NCBI GenBank assembly: GCA_002390285.1
Contig: DGPB01000014.1
Location: 124,001 to 188,000, forward strand
From: Cellvibrionales bacterium UBA4451
GTDB taxonomy: Bacteria; Pseudomonadota; Gammaproteobacteria; Pseudomonadales; Porticoccaceae
Length of the DNA: 64,000 nucleotides
Direction of reading: 5' to 3'
The stretch's first letter is position 1. Every line of letters starts with the position of its first letter. The notes beneath the pieces were generated by a model that saw only the letters and a list, made by a program, of their open reading frames with translations, did not search any database and had not been told where the DNA came from. The position numbers and the translations under genes were made by a program. Shown here in pieces: positions 55,357 through 64,000 of this stretch.

Positions 55357-55896
55357 TTGGAACAATATCGTGGCACCACTATTCTCTCTGTACGCCGCAA
55401 CGGTAAAGTCGTGATCGGTGGCGATGGCCAAGTTACTCTCGGTAACACTGTTATGAAAGGCAATGCCCGCAAAGTGCGTCGTCTTTACAACGACGAGGTT
55501 ATTGCCGGGTTTGCCGGTGGCACTGCCGACGCCTTTACTCTGTTTGAACGTTTTGAAGCCAAGCTGGAAGAACATCGCGGCAACCTGACCCGCGCTGCTG
55601 TGGAGTTAGCTAAAGACTGGCGCTCTGACCGTATCTTACGAAAACTCGAAGCATTGTTGGCCGTAGCAAACAAAGACGCCTCCCTTATCATCACCGGCAA
55701 CGGCGATGTGATTCAGCCAGAAGATGACTTGATCGCCATTGGCTCAGGTGGTCCTTTTGCTCAGTCTGGCGCACGAGCGTTGTTGGACAACACTGACCTC
55801 GACGCCAGAAGTATCGTGGAAAAAGGTTTGGCCATTGCTGGCGATATCTGTATCTACACCAACCATAATCGCACCATCGAGGAACTTGATTGCTAA
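55357..55896 (+). CDS. hslV: HslV proteasome-like protease subunit
   Basis: 179 residues. The sequence is nearly that of other HslV proteins: MEQYRGTTILSVRRNGKV, where the second Thr of TT is the nucleophile after processing, GFAGGTADAFTLFERFE and IAIGSGGPFAQSGAR. It starts with TTG, with AGGAG 10 bases upstream; no ATG fits. With HslU it forms the ATP-dependent HslUV protease. The 3' end has been copied into the following spacer (see repeat). Confidence 0.96.
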   Translation: MEQYRGTTILSVRRNGKVVIGGDGQVTLGNTVMKGNARKVRRLYNDEVIAGFAGGTADAFTLFERFEAKLEEHRGNLTRAAVELAKDWRSDRILRKLEALLAVANKDASLIITGNGDVIQPEDDLIAIGSGGPFAQSGARALLDNTDLDARSIVEKGLAIAGDICIYTNHNRTIEELDC

Positions 55897-55990
55897 AAGG
55901 AGGAACTCGATTACTAAAGGGAAGCGCTCGACTACTCACCATCGAAAAACTCGACCGCCATAAGGGAAGAGCTCGACTACTAATAGCGGG
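55872..55990. repeat. Degenerate tandem repeats derived from the hslV 3' end
   Basis: The last bases of hslV, CACCATCGAGGAACTTGATT, recur at 55937-55956 as CACCATCGAAAAACTCGACC. Shorter units resembling GGAACTCGATTACTAAAGG repeat around 55901, 55921 and 55966. The hslV-hslU spacer thus seems built by duplication of the hslV tail followed by decay. Confidence 0.65.
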
Positions 55991-56022
55991 CAACGCTTCA
56001 GACACAAATAAGGTTTACTAAC

Positions 56023-57348
56023 ATGTCTAACATGACACCCCGAGAAATCGTTCACGAACTGGACACTCACATTATCGGACAAGATGCTGCCAAACGTGCC
56101 GTAGCCATTGCCCTTCGAAACCGTTGGCGTCGCATGCAACTCGACGTAGAGCTGCGCAACGAGGTCACTCCCAAGAATATTCTGATGATTGGCCCAACCG
56201 GTGTTGGTAAAACTGAAATTGCTCGTCGCCTGGCACGATTGGCCAAAGCCCCTTTTGTTAAAGTAGAAGCCACCAAATTCACCGAGGTGGGTTACGTGGG
56301 CAAAGACGTAGAGTCGATCATTCGTGACTTGGTGGAAACTTCCGTCAAACAATTGCGCGAACAAGACATGCACAAGGTTCAGCAGCGCGCCATGGATGCG
56401 GCAGAAGAGCGCGTACTTGATGTTCTACTACCACCCGCTCGCGGGATTGAAGAAGAGCCTGCTGAATCTGCTACCCGCCAACTGTTTCGCAAAAAACTTC
56501 GTGAAGGTGAGCTGGACGACAAAGAAATTGAGGTGAAGGTTAGCGACGCCCCTATCGGCGTAGAAATAATGGCCCCCCCCGGCATGGAGGAAATGACCAA
56601 TCAACTCCAGGGTATGTTCTCGAATATGGGACGCGACAAAACTAGCAGTAGAAAAATGACTGTAGCCCAAGCCATGGCTCAAATCACCGAAGAAGAAGCC
56701 GCCAAATTAGTCAATGAAGAAGAACTGAAAATTCGTGCAGTGGAAGCTGCCGAGCAAAATGGCATTGTGTTTATCGATGAAATCGACAAAGTGGCTAAGC
56801 GTGGCGAAACCTCCGGCACTGATGTATCCCGTGAGGGCGTTCAGCGCGACCTGCTGCCACTGATCGAAGGCTGTACCGTCACTACCAAATACGGCATGGT
56901 CAAAACTGACCACATTCTGTTTATTGCCTCCGGGGCCTTCCATTTCTCTAAACCATCAGACCTAATCCCCGAAATGCAGGGCCGACTGCCCATCCGAGTA
57001 GAACTGACTTCCCTGACTAGCGAAGATTTCGAACGAATTCTCACTGAACCCAGCGCCTCGCTCACCGAACAGTACCGTGAACTGCTGGCCACCGAAGGTC
57101 TCGGTGTCACCTTCCACCCCGATGGCGTTAAACGGATTGCTGAAATCGCCTTCGAGGTAAATGAGCGCACCGAAAACATCGGTGCTCGACGTCTGCACAC
57201 CATTATGGAACGACTGCTGGAAGAAATTTCCTTCGAAGCTGCTGACCTCGCCGCCAAAGGAGAGAAAGTGAATATTGACCAGACCTATGTGGATCTACAT
57301 CTTAACGATATATCTCAGAATGAAGATCTTTCGCGGTTTATTCTCTAA
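56023..57348 (+). CDS. hslU: HslU ATPase subunit
   Basis: 441 residues. AAA+ unfoldase for HslV. Walker A GPTGVGKTE is at residues 57-65, the pore loop is in the GYVGKD segment near 90, Walker B is FIDEIDKVAKRG, and the C-terminal sensor region ends with the HslV-activating LSRFIL. The intermediate I-domain (about 110-230) is of normal length. ATG preceded by AATAAGGTTT. Confidence 0.97.
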   Translation: MSNMTPREIVHELDTHIIGQDAAKRAVAIALRNRWRRMQLDVELRNEVTPKNILMIGPTGVGKTEIARRLARLAKAPFVKVEATKFTEVGYVGKDVESIIRDLVETSVKQLREQDMHKVQQRAMDAAEERVLDVLLPPARGIEEEPAESATRQLFRKKLREGELDDKEIEVKVSDAPIGVEIMAPPGMEEMTNQLQGMFSNMGRDKTSSRKMTVAQAMAQITEEEAAKLVNEEELKIRAVEAAEQNGIVFIDEIDKVAKRGETSGTDVSREGVQRDLLPLIEGCTVTTKYGMVKTDHILFIASGAFHFSKPSDLIPEMQGRLPIRVELTSLTSEDFERILTEPSASLTEQYRELLATEGLGVTFHPDGVKRIAEIAFEVNERTENIGARRLHTIMERLLEEISFEAADLAAKGEKVNIDQTYVDLHLNDISQNEDLSRFIL

Positions 57349-57360
57349 GGTATCCCTTCC

Positions 57361-57387
57361 TACTGTTGCTGTTATGCAGCAATAGTA
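57361..57387. repeat. Hairpin between hslU and the DUF971 gene
   Basis: TACTGTTGCTG (57361-57371) pairs with CAGCAATAGTA (57377-57387) with one wobble; loop TTATG. No T-run follows. It may be an mRNA-stabilising element in the hslVU transcript. Confidence 0.4.
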
Positions 57388-57466
57388 CGAAGACCCGTGC
57401 TCAATATGAGTGTGGTTAACTGCGAAGTATTCCAGAACATCACAAGGAATATAAAACGAGGCTTAC

Positions 57467-57856
57467 ATGACCCCGACCAAAATTAAACTCCACAAAGAAG
57501 ATGGCAGCCTGTCACTTGAATATGGTGATGGCAGCCACTTCACCCTTACCGGTGAGTATCTCCGCATTCACTCTCCCAGCGCCGAAGTCCGCGGGCATGG
57601 CAAGGGGCAGGAAATACTACAAGATGGCAAAAAAGGCATCAAAATTACCGGCCTCGAATCCTCCGGTAACTACGCCCTTCAACTCACTTTCAGCGACGGA
57701 CACGATACTGGCATCTACAGTTGGAACTACCTCTACGATCTGGCTACCAACCACAGCAAGCACTGGCAGAATTATCTAGCCGCGTTACATGAGGTTGGAA
57801 AACACCGTGAAGCCAACGTTCAAGTGGTGCAACTGGTAGACCCCAAGCAACTGTAG
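57467..57856 (+). CDS. DUF971 (GBBH-like N-terminal domain) protein
   Basis: 129 residues. DUF971 core: EYGDGSHFTLTGEYLRIHSPSA and LQLTFSDGHDTGIYSWNYLYDL, similar to the N-terminal domain of gamma-butyrobetaine hydroxylase. It is found downstream of hslU in Pseudomonas as I recall. Proteins of this type may be linked to iron-sulfur metabolism, but this is uncertain. Soluble and cytoplasmic. Confidence 0.9.
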   Translation: MTPTKIKLHKEDGSLSLEYGDGSHFTLTGEYLRIHSPSAEVRGHGKGQEILQDGKKGIKITGLESSGNYALQLTFSDGHDTGIYSWNYLYDLATNHSKHWQNYLAALHEVGKHREANVQVVQLVDPKQL

Positions 57857-58038
57857 ATCTGCCAATGAGCTAGATCTAACGGCGCCCAATCACTCAATGA
57901 CTAGCTTCGCCTCACAGCTTATCTCTGAACATTCAACACCTCAAAAAGACCACATTCAGGTGGTAAAAAGAGCTGAGACAAATTAATTCATTCATCGTCA
58001 GCCGTTCCGCTAGTATTTTATACTCTAACAAAACCTGA

Positions 58039-60213
58039 TTATTTTATGAACAGCATCTCCTGATACTTGGGTAATGGCCACAGCTCATCATCCACCAGTC
58101 CTTCCAATGCATCAGCATGCTTGCGAACTTCAAGCATCAAAGAACAAAGGGCACCTGAACAATGTTTCATGTGCTCTTCCTTAGAACCAAAACTATGCTG
58201 CTCGAATGCAGCGCTAAGCTGACTAACAGCAGCCATCATGGCATTAGCCTCTGAGACAACAGTTTCAATGCCAGTGTTCTCCAGGTTAATTCCCATACTG
58301 GATAAGCTGGATGATGCTGACGTGAGGTTAGACAGATAAGTGATGGCTGCGGGATAGATTTTAGTGGTGGCGATATCAATCACCAGCTTAGCTTCCACTT
58401 CAATCGCTAAAATATATTGTTCTGCATACACTTCAAAACGACTCGCCAACTCCTTCGGAGACAGCACGCCCGTACTTTCAAATAAGTTGATCACCGAAGT
58501 ATCTTTATAGGCTGACAGTGCATCCGCTGTCGTTGGGATATTCTTTAAACCACGCTCTTCCACTGCTGCTGTATGCCATTCTGACGAGTAACCATCTCCG
58601 CCAAAAATCACATTACCATGAAGCTCCATCAACTCTTGAAGAACCACAATAACGGCAGCCGTTTGATCCTTTCCATCCGAGAATGCAGCTTCAAGCTTTT
58701 CCGCTATCCAGTTAAGCGAGTCTGCCAACATCGTATTCATAGCCACCAATGGGCCTGAAACCGACTGCGACGAGCCTACTGCTCTAAACTCGAAACGGTT
58801 CCCCGTAAAGGCAAATGGAGAGGTCCTGTTGCGATCACCTGGATCACGGTCAAATGCCAGTATCTGCGACAGCCCAAGGTCCATCACACCACCTTCAGCT
58901 TTTTCAAGCAGCTTTCCGGCTTTAATATCTTCAAAAACACTTTCTAGCTGGTCGCCCAAATAGACCGACAAGATCGCAGGTGGGGCTTCGTTAGCGCCAA
59001 GACGGTGATCATTCGCAGCAGAAGCAATAACCGCTCTAAGCAATGGCCCATATAAATGAACCCCTCGTATTACCGCACCACAGAACAATAAAAAATTGAG
59101 ATTATCATGCGGAGTACTGCCGGGGTCGAGCAGGTTACCTTGCGTAGCGTTACCGATTGACCAGTTCACATGTTTACCGGAACCATTTACACCCGCAAAA
59201 GGTTTTTCATGTAGTAGACAAAGAAACCCATGTTCCTTTGCCGTGCTTTTCATCACTGTCATCAAGAGTTGCTGATGATCAGCCGCAATATTTGCCGCTT
59301 CAAAATAAGGAGCTAGTTCAAACTGACCAGGTGCGACTTCGTTGTGGTGTGTTTTTGCAGGAATTCCCAACTTATAGAGTTTATCTTCAAAATCTTGCAT
59401 GAAAACCTGAACGCGTTCTGGAATCGCACCAAAATAGTGGTCATCAAACTCTTGGCCTTTGGCGGGTGGTGCGCCAAATAACGTGCGCCCAGCCAACAAT
59501 AAATCTGGACGACTATTCGCAAAATACTCATCAACCAAAAAGTATTCCTGCTCAGCCCCGCAACTAGAGTTGAGCGGTGCGATGTCTGTTTCACCCATTA
59601 ACGAAAGCACTTTATTCGCTGCTTTATCCATTGCAGTGTTAGAACGAAGTAATGGGATTTTTTTATCCAGCGCTTCGCCCGTCCAAGACATAAACACACT
59701 AGGGATCATCAACGTTGCCCCATTCGCCGTATACATAACATACGCCGGGCTGGTGGGATCCCAAGCCGTGTAACCTCGCGCGGCGTTGGTCATTCTCAAG
59801 CTTCCATTTGGGAATGATGAACCATCGGGCTCACCCTTAATCAACAAACTACCGGTAAACTCAGTGATAGCCCCACCATCAGAATTCGTCACGATAAAAC
59901 CATCATGCTTCTCAGCCGTCAGGTTAGTCATCGGATAAAAAATATGAGAGAAAAACTTAACACCTTTCGATAAAGCCCAATCTTTCATTGCTGCGGCAAC
60001 CATATCCGCCGTAGCCGGATCTAAAGGAGCGCCAGTTTTAACCGTTTTTCTGATCGCCTTGAACGCATTTTTTGATAACGCTTCTTCCATCGTGGCCAGA
60101 TCAAACACATCCGATGCCCAGATTTCGCTCAAAGGACGTGGCATAGCGCACAATTTTGGTGCTCTATCTGCAATTTTGGCAATCGCTTGAATACGTGATT
60201 GGTTTCTACTCAT
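58039..60213 (-). CDS. glnN: Glutamine synthetase type III
   Basis: 724 residues, about 50 percent longer than the common GSI, and of the GSIII class. The ATP/glutamate region is HNEVAPGQFELAPYFEAANI and the class motif GVNGSGKHVNWSIG is present. The start ATG at 60213 is 9 bases from GAGG; a GTG at 60228 is also in frame. GSIII is common in Bacteroidetes and cyanobacteria and infrequent in Gammaproteobacteria, so transfer is possible. No glnK, glnB or ntrBC lies next to it, nor a sigma-54 promoter that I could see. Confidence 0.95.
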   Translation of the reverse strand: MSRNQSRIQAIAKIADRAPKLCAMPRPLSEIWASDVFDLATMEEALSKNAFKAIRKTVKTGAPLDPATADMVAAAMKDWALSKGVKFFSHIFYPMTNLTAEKHDGFIVTNSDGGAITEFTGSLLIKGEPDGSSFPNGSLRMTNAARGYTAWDPTSPAYVMYTANGATLMIPSVFMSWTGEALDKKIPLLRSNTAMDKAANKVLSLMGETDIAPLNSSCGAEQEYFLVDEYFANSRPDLLLAGRTLFGAPPAKGQEFDDHYFGAIPERVQVFMQDFEDKLYKLGIPAKTHHNEVAPGQFELAPYFEAANIAADHQQLLMTVMKSTAKEHGFLCLLHEKPFAGVNGSGKHVNWSIGNATQGNLLDPGSTPHDNLNFLLFCGAVIRGVHLYGPLLRAVIASAANDHRLGANEAPPAILSVYLGDQLESVFEDIKAGKLLEKAEGGVMDLGLSQILAFDRDPGDRNRTSPFAFTGNRFEFRAVGSSQSVSGPLVAMNTMLADSLNWIAEKLEAAFSDGKDQTAAVIVVLQELMELHGNVIFGGDGYSSEWHTAAVEERGLKNIPTTADALSAYKDTSVINLFESTGVLSPKELASRFEVYAEQYILAIEVEAKLVIDIATTKIYPAAITYLSNLTSASSSLSSMGINLENTGIETVVSEANAMMAAVSQLSAAFEQHSFGSKEEHMKHCSGALCSLMLEVRKHADALEGLVDDELWPLPKYQEMLFIK

Positions 60214-60562
60214 GTTCATTTTCCTCACCCTGTTAGCTAAATATGGGCTGATCTAGGTGATGCCTAGCACCACAAGCAGCCTTCCTACAGCTTAACAAAG
60301 CAAGAAACAGGCCATACCAAAAAAACAACTTACTGGCGTTAACGCTAAGGTCTTACAAGTAATAACAGAAAATACTGGGGGAATTATCTAGCCGTGTTTC
60401 ATTAGGCTGAAAAATGCCGAGTAACGGGTGTCCAGGTAGTGCAATTCATGGAGACCAAACACAGTTGAGACTATCCTGTCCGAAAACAATCGGATAGACT
60501 ACTATCAAAATTCATGATTGCTTTCGGGGCCAAATCCCCCGCTAATAGGCTGACTATACTGA
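60214..60562. other. Divergent region between glnN and the diguanylate cyclase
   Basis: 349 bases with both genes' promoters presumed. A TATACT hexamer sits at 60555-60560, only 3 bases before the cyclase ATG, too close for a normal leader. No NtrC, sigma-54 or other known site was recognised. Confidence 0.4.
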
Positions 60563-61342
60563 ATGATAGCGCTTCCAACTAAAGCACAAGTATCTGTCCG
60601 TATAACAGGTGTTATCTCTGCATCGGGATTTTTAGTTCTCGCGATTTATTCAAGCACATCTCTTCAATTAAGCTTATTCCAAGAAGCTGCTCTTAAGATA
60701 TTCTCGCTGGTCATTTTAACCACACCCGTCATCTACTTCTGGGTCATCAAGCCTTTTGTTCTGGCTCATCATATGGCGATTGATCAAATTCAACAGCTAT
60801 CTTGGATCGACCCATTAACACAGCTTGCCAATCGCCGGCTCGTATTGCTGCATACGGAAAAAACCCTTTCTAACGCTATTAGACATAAAAGCTATGGCGC
60901 GGTGATGGTACTAGATTTAGACGAATTCAAACCTATTAACGATCACTGCGGACACGAGGCCGGAGATGCAATGCTTGTGGAAATTGCGAAACGTCTTGTG
61001 TCTGTCACCCGCATCGAAGATATGGTCGGTCGCTGGGGTGGTGACGAATTCATTGTCGTCATGGGCAACCTAGGTACCAACAAAGAAAAAGCTCTAGAAA
61101 GAGCCTCACTAATGGCCGACAGGCTCATCAACAACATAAAGACACCTATGGATTTTGATGAGAATAAATTACAGGTCAACACGAGTATTGGTGTGCGATT
61201 TTTAGATTATGAAGAAAAAACCACCATAGACCAGCTTTTCAATGACGCTGATAGTGCGATGTACCTCGCCAAAAAAGCCGGGAAAGGCCACGCTGTTTTT
61301 TTCCAAAATGAATCGGTACAGGAAGCCCTGTCCATTATCTAA
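60563..61342 (+). CDS. Membrane diguanylate cyclase (GGDEF)
   Basis: 259 residues. Two N-terminal membrane helices (about 13-32 and 42-66) with almost no periplasmic loop, then a GGDEF domain (about 85-255). LTQLANRRL, DLDEFKPINDHCGHEAGD and the active site RWGGDEF are intact. The inhibitory I-site RIED lies five residues before GGDEF, so product feedback is expected. It makes cyclic di-GMP from GTP. No clear Shine-Dalgarno sequence precedes the ATG, and an in-frame TGA directly upstream excludes an earlier start. Confidence 0.92.
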   Translation: MIALPTKAQVSVRITGVISASGFLVLAIYSSTSLQLSLFQEAALKIFSLVILTTPVIYFWVIKPFVLAHHMAIDQIQQLSWIDPLTQLANRRLVLLHTEKTLSNAIRHKSYGAVMVLDLDEFKPINDHCGHEAGDAMLVEIAKRLVSVTRIEDMVGRWGGDEFIVVMGNLGTNKEKALERASLMADRLINNIKTPMDFDENKLQVNTSIGVRFLDYEEKTTIDQLFNDADSAMYLAKKAGKGHAVFFQNESVQEALSII

Positions 61343-61888
61343 AAGCCCTAAAAACTATCCAGAACTATCTAGGATTATGTAAGGACCGTCTCGCCCCATA
61401 AGTCCTGGCGGGGGAAGATTGTCTTCTAACACTTTATTCTCCTCTCTCACTCTTCACGCAGCCCTCATTGCGCAACCAAGACCTACTCCATAGACACCCT
61501 ATCAAAACACGCGCAAAATCAGTCTGTTACTGGATATACTCTATACTCAAATTGAATAGTTAGAGACAACCTAAATATGGCTTAGTTATCTGGGTCAGCC
61601 CCTTAATTTATCTTGGTCTAACGAGAGGGTATGAAGGATTGTGATCGCTCATATATCGATGAGCGAAACTAATGCCGCAGTAAAGGGACAATCTGTTACC
61701 AGATTGAACCTAATGAGAGGTTTCTTCAGATTTTAGTTATAGAACGCTTAAGTGTATAAAAATATAGAAGGGCATCAATGAGGGTAATGATTACAGATTC
61801 AATCTTACGGAGATATTTTTTGGCGTCATTTTGAATGACATGCCTAACATGAACACCCCTTAGCCAAGATCGTTCAACTCTTTCATTT
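61343..61888. other. Intergenic region between the diguanylate cyclase and ygiQ
   Basis: 546 bases without a gene. It holds an 8-base hairpin TCGCTCAT/ATGAGCGA (61645-61666, loop ATATCG) and a 7-base inverted repeat CAATCTG/CAGATTG (61689-61706). Neither has a T-run. No further structure was recognised. Confidence 0.45.
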
Positions 61889-64000
61889 TTATGATCCTAG
61901 CCGAGTTCTTCTGCGCGCTTTCTTAGATGCCTTACTTTTAGGCGATTTATTCTTAGGAGCCTGACCCCTGAGTGGCAAACCCGTATGCTGCGTAAGTGCA
62001 CGGCGTCCACCCTGCATTGGCTTCCCTTTACTTTTTTCTTCGGCCTCTTCTGAGGGCACCAACTGGTGTTTACCACTACCAATCAGTCTAGCCAAACCAG
62101 CTTTTTTCAAGGCAGTGCGAACAAGAGCCCAGTTGTCTGGGTCATGGTAACGGAGTAAGGCTTTATGGAGAGTACGTTGTGCTTTGGTTTTCGCGCTGAA
62201 TACTTTGTCGCTTTTATATTTCACACGTTTGAGAGGATTCTTCTCTGCATGATACATAGCAGTCGCTGAGCACATGGGAGAGGGATAAAAATTCTGTACC
62301 TGATCTACCCTGAAGTCACTCTCTTTTAACCAGAGCGCCAGATTGATCATATCTTCGTCGGTGGTTCCGGGGTGCGCTGAAATAAAATAGGGAATTAAAT
62401 ACTGCTCTTTTCCGGCCTCTCTAGAATACTTATCGAACATTCTCTTGAACCGGTCATAGGTTCCCATGCCCGGCTTCATCATCATCGACAGAGGCCCTTC
62501 TTCGGTATGTTCCGGCGCAATTTTCAGGTAACCCCCCACATGGTGAGTCACCAACTCTTTCACGTACTCCGGGTCTTCCACGGCCAAGTCATAACGCAAC
62601 CCAGAGGCAATCGCCACTCGTTTAATGCCCGGCACGGCTCGAGCACGACGATATAGCTTTGTCGTGGGACTATGATCGGTAATCAGATTTTTACAAATAC
62701 CCGGGAATACACAGGAAGGGCGGCGACAACTTTCCTCGATCTCCTTGGTCTTGCAAGTGAGGTTGTACATATTTGCTGTGGGGCCACCTAGGTCCGAAAT
62801 CGTTCCGGTGAAGCCGGGCACCATATCGCGAATCTTTTCTACTTCACTGATGATCGAATCTTCAGAGCGACTCTGAATAATGCGTCCTTCGTGTTCGGTG
62901 ATAGAGCAGAAGGTACAACCACCAAAACAGCCCCGCATGATATTGACGGAAAACCGAATCATTTCGTAGGCGGGAATATTTGCATCCCCATATACGGGGT
63001 GTGGCACCCGCTTATAGGCGTGGTCAAACACCCAATCCATTTCATCTGTTTCCAGTGGAATTGGCGGCGGATTCACCCACAGCTCATGAATACCGTGACG
63101 TTGCACCAGCACCCGGGCATTACCGGGATTGGTTTCCCGATGAAACACCCTCGACGCATGGGCGTAAAGTACCGGGTCATTCCTGAGTTTTTCATAAGAC
63201 GGTAACCGAATATAGGTCTGCTCATTCTTCGCAGACTGAACATCAGAACTGGGAAAAATATTCACCACCTGAACGACATCTGCATCTTGCACGCTTGCAT
63301 CTGAAGCCTCGGTATTTGAAGAACACGTCTCAGGGTCTTTTTGATCGGTTCGCTGATAGGGGCTATGTAATGTATCTATTTTTCCCGGTGCATCAATACG
63401 GGTCGAGTCAATTTCTCGCCAACCATCAGGAATGGCTTTGCGAATAAACGCAGTGCCACGAATATCAGTAATATCGGAGACGCTCTCACCGCCAGCAATA
63501 CGATGAGCAATGTCGATAATCGCCCGCTCAGCATTGCCATAGAGCAAAATATCCGCCGTTGAATCAGCGAGCACCGAACGGCGAACCTTATCAGACCAAT
63601 AATCGTAATGGGCCAACCGCCGCAAGCTGGCTTCAATACTACCAATCACCAGCGGCACATGCTTGTAAGCCTCTCTACAACGCTGGGAATACACCGTTAC
63701 TGCCCGGTCGGGGCGCTTACCGCCTTCATTGTGTGGGGTATAGGCATCATCATGGCGCATACGGCGATCTGCCGTATAACGGTTGATCATCGAATCCATA
63801 TTGCCCGAAGTGACACCGAAAAACAGATTTGGCTCACCCAGCGCCATAAATGCCTCTTTTGAGGTCCAGTCTGGCTGGGCAATGATCCCCACTCTAAAAC
63901 CCTGAGCTTCAAGACTGCGGCCAATCACCGCCATTCCAAAGCTGGGGTGATCCACGTAAGCATCGCCAGTGACAATGATAATGTCGCAACTGTCCCAGCC
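61889..64000 (-). CDS. ygiQ: YgiQ family radical SAM protein (5' end beyond the window)
   Basis: The frame is open from the window edge; the first visible codons read GWDSCDIIIVTGDAYVDHP, which matches YgiQ shortly after its N-terminus, so roughly 40 residues are missing. The radical SAM motif is CFGGCTFC (Cys-x3-Cys-x2-Cys) in IMRGCFGGCTFCSITEHEG. KIAPEHTEEGPLS and the YLIPYFISAHPGT segment are family-typical. The C-terminus is basic and low-complexity. YgiQ is an uncharacterised conserved enzyme, thought to modify an unknown substrate. Confidence 0.95.
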   Translation of the reverse strand, partial: GWDSCDIIIVTGDAYVDHPSFGMAVIGRSLEAQGFRVGIIAQPDWTSKEAFMALGEPNLFFGVTSGNMDSMINRYTADRRMRHDDAYTPHNEGGKRPDRAVTVYSQRCREAYKHVPLVIGSIEASLRRLAHYDYWSDKVRRSVLADSTADILLYGNAERAIIDIAHRIAGGESVSDITDIRGTAFIRKAIPDGWREIDSTRIDAPGKIDTLHSPYQRTDQKDPETCSSNTEASDASVQDADVVQVVNIFPSSDVQSAKNEQTYIRLPSYEKLRNDPVLYAHASRVFHRETNPGNARVLVQRHGIHELWVNPPPIPLETDEMDWVFDHAYKRVPHPVYGDANIPAYEMIRFSVNIMRGCFGGCTFCSITEHEGRIIQSRSEDSIISEVEKIRDMVPGFTGTISDLGGPTANMYNLTCKTKEIEESCRRPSCVFPGICKNLITDHSPTTKLYRRARAVPGIKRVAIASGLRYDLAVEDPEYVKELVTHHVGGYLKIAPEHTEEGPLSMMMKPGMGTYDRFKRMFDKYSREAGKEQYLIPYFISAHPGTTDEDMINLALWLKESDFRVDQVQNFYPSPMCSATAMYHAEKNPLKRVKYKSDKVFSAKTKAQRTLHKALLRYHDPDNWALVRTALKKAGLARLIGSGKHQLVPSEEAEEKSKGKPMQGGRRALTQHTGLPLRGQAPKNKSPKSKASKKARRRTRLGS

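Noticed and set aside
60214..60400. Sigma-54/NtrC promoter of glnN
   Set aside because: No TGGCAC-N5-TTGC element in the correct orientation.
1..64000. CRISPR arrays, insertion sequences, prophage, integron or toxin-antitoxin modules
   Set aside because: No regularly spaced repeats, transposase, integrase or phage structural motifs were seen on either strand; the repeats found are short tandem duplications.

Overview
This 64 kb window is chromosomal DNA from a Gammaproteobacterium, most likely a marine or aquatic relative of the Pseudomonas/Cellvibrio/Spongiibacter groups. The evidence is in the genes: RhlE, SlyX, HslUV, YggX, YgiQ, MutY and HtpX are of gammaproteobacterial type, and several gene strings resemble Pseudomonas gene order as I remember it: argG-pyrC-rnt-prx-grxD-argF, hisA-hisH-hisB...asmA-mutY-yggX, and SNase-rpmE-priA-SPOR...hslV-hslU-DUF971. 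A monomeric isocitrate dehydrogenase, a proton-pumping transhydrogenase PntAB, a MaeB-type malic enzyme and a type III glutamine synthetase complete the picture. I see no prophage, transposase, CRISPR array or rRNA. The only RNA gene is tRNA-Phe(GAA).

Layout. 1-8.0 kb: argG facing pyrC-rnt, a [2Fe-2S] ferredoxin, maeB, slyX, a 2-Cys peroxiredoxin and grxD. 8.1-10.8 kb: a probable Fur-controlled operon of an outer-membrane porin, a flavinylated FMN_bind protein and a PepSY-type membrane protein. 10.8-15.7 kb: an HDOD remnant, argD-argF, a YdjM-like membrane protein and an LRAT-fold protein. 15.8-24.2 kb: hisB-hisH-hisA on the minus strand without hisF; a zinc-type TonB receptor with a small His/Cys secreted protein; AsmA-like, mutY, yggX and tRNA-Phe. 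24.3-30.6 kb: monomeric icd and pntAB. 30.9-37.7 kb: an accessory stretch of glycosyltransferases, DUF547 and secreted proteins, a full-length katA catalase with three in-frame stops, and DUF4197. 37.9-45.3 kb: rhlE, yajD, a MetX-like hydrolase, an SNase-like lipoprotein, rpmE, priA and a SPOR protein. 45.3-55.3 kb: a mixed block of conserved unknowns, smrA, arsC, dgkA-cysE, an M15 peptidase, mscS, a YiiX-like protein, a LEA-type lipoprotein, a CDF transporter, htpX and a Rieske protein. 55.3-64 kb: hslV-hslU-DUF971, glnN, a diguanylate cyclase and ygiQ, which runs off the right edge.

How the genes work together. Arginine (argG, argD, argF), histidine (hisBHA), pyrimidine (pyrC) and cysteine (cysE) biosynthesis are represented. 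NADPH supply is unusually concentrated, with maeB, icd and pntAB in one window. Peroxide and redox housekeeping (prx, grxD, ferredoxin, Rieske, yggX) sits beside a decaying catalase. Metal handling appears as the Fur-boxed porin/FMN/PepSY operon, the ZnuD-like receptor, the zinc-ribbon form of ribosomal protein bL31 and a CDF transporter.

The most interesting signals are: (1) the Fur-boxed porin-FMN_bind-PepSY operon, a candidate extracytosolic flavin redox system for iron; (2) katA with TAG, TAG and TAA interrupting an otherwise intact 478-codon frame; (3) a conserved 67-residue membrane protein with TGA where relatives have Trp; (4) small tandem duplications at the 3' end of hslV and at the cysE start; and (5) a terminator-like hairpin inside the argD leader. 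All calls come from reading the sequence and from family knowledge; no database search was run.
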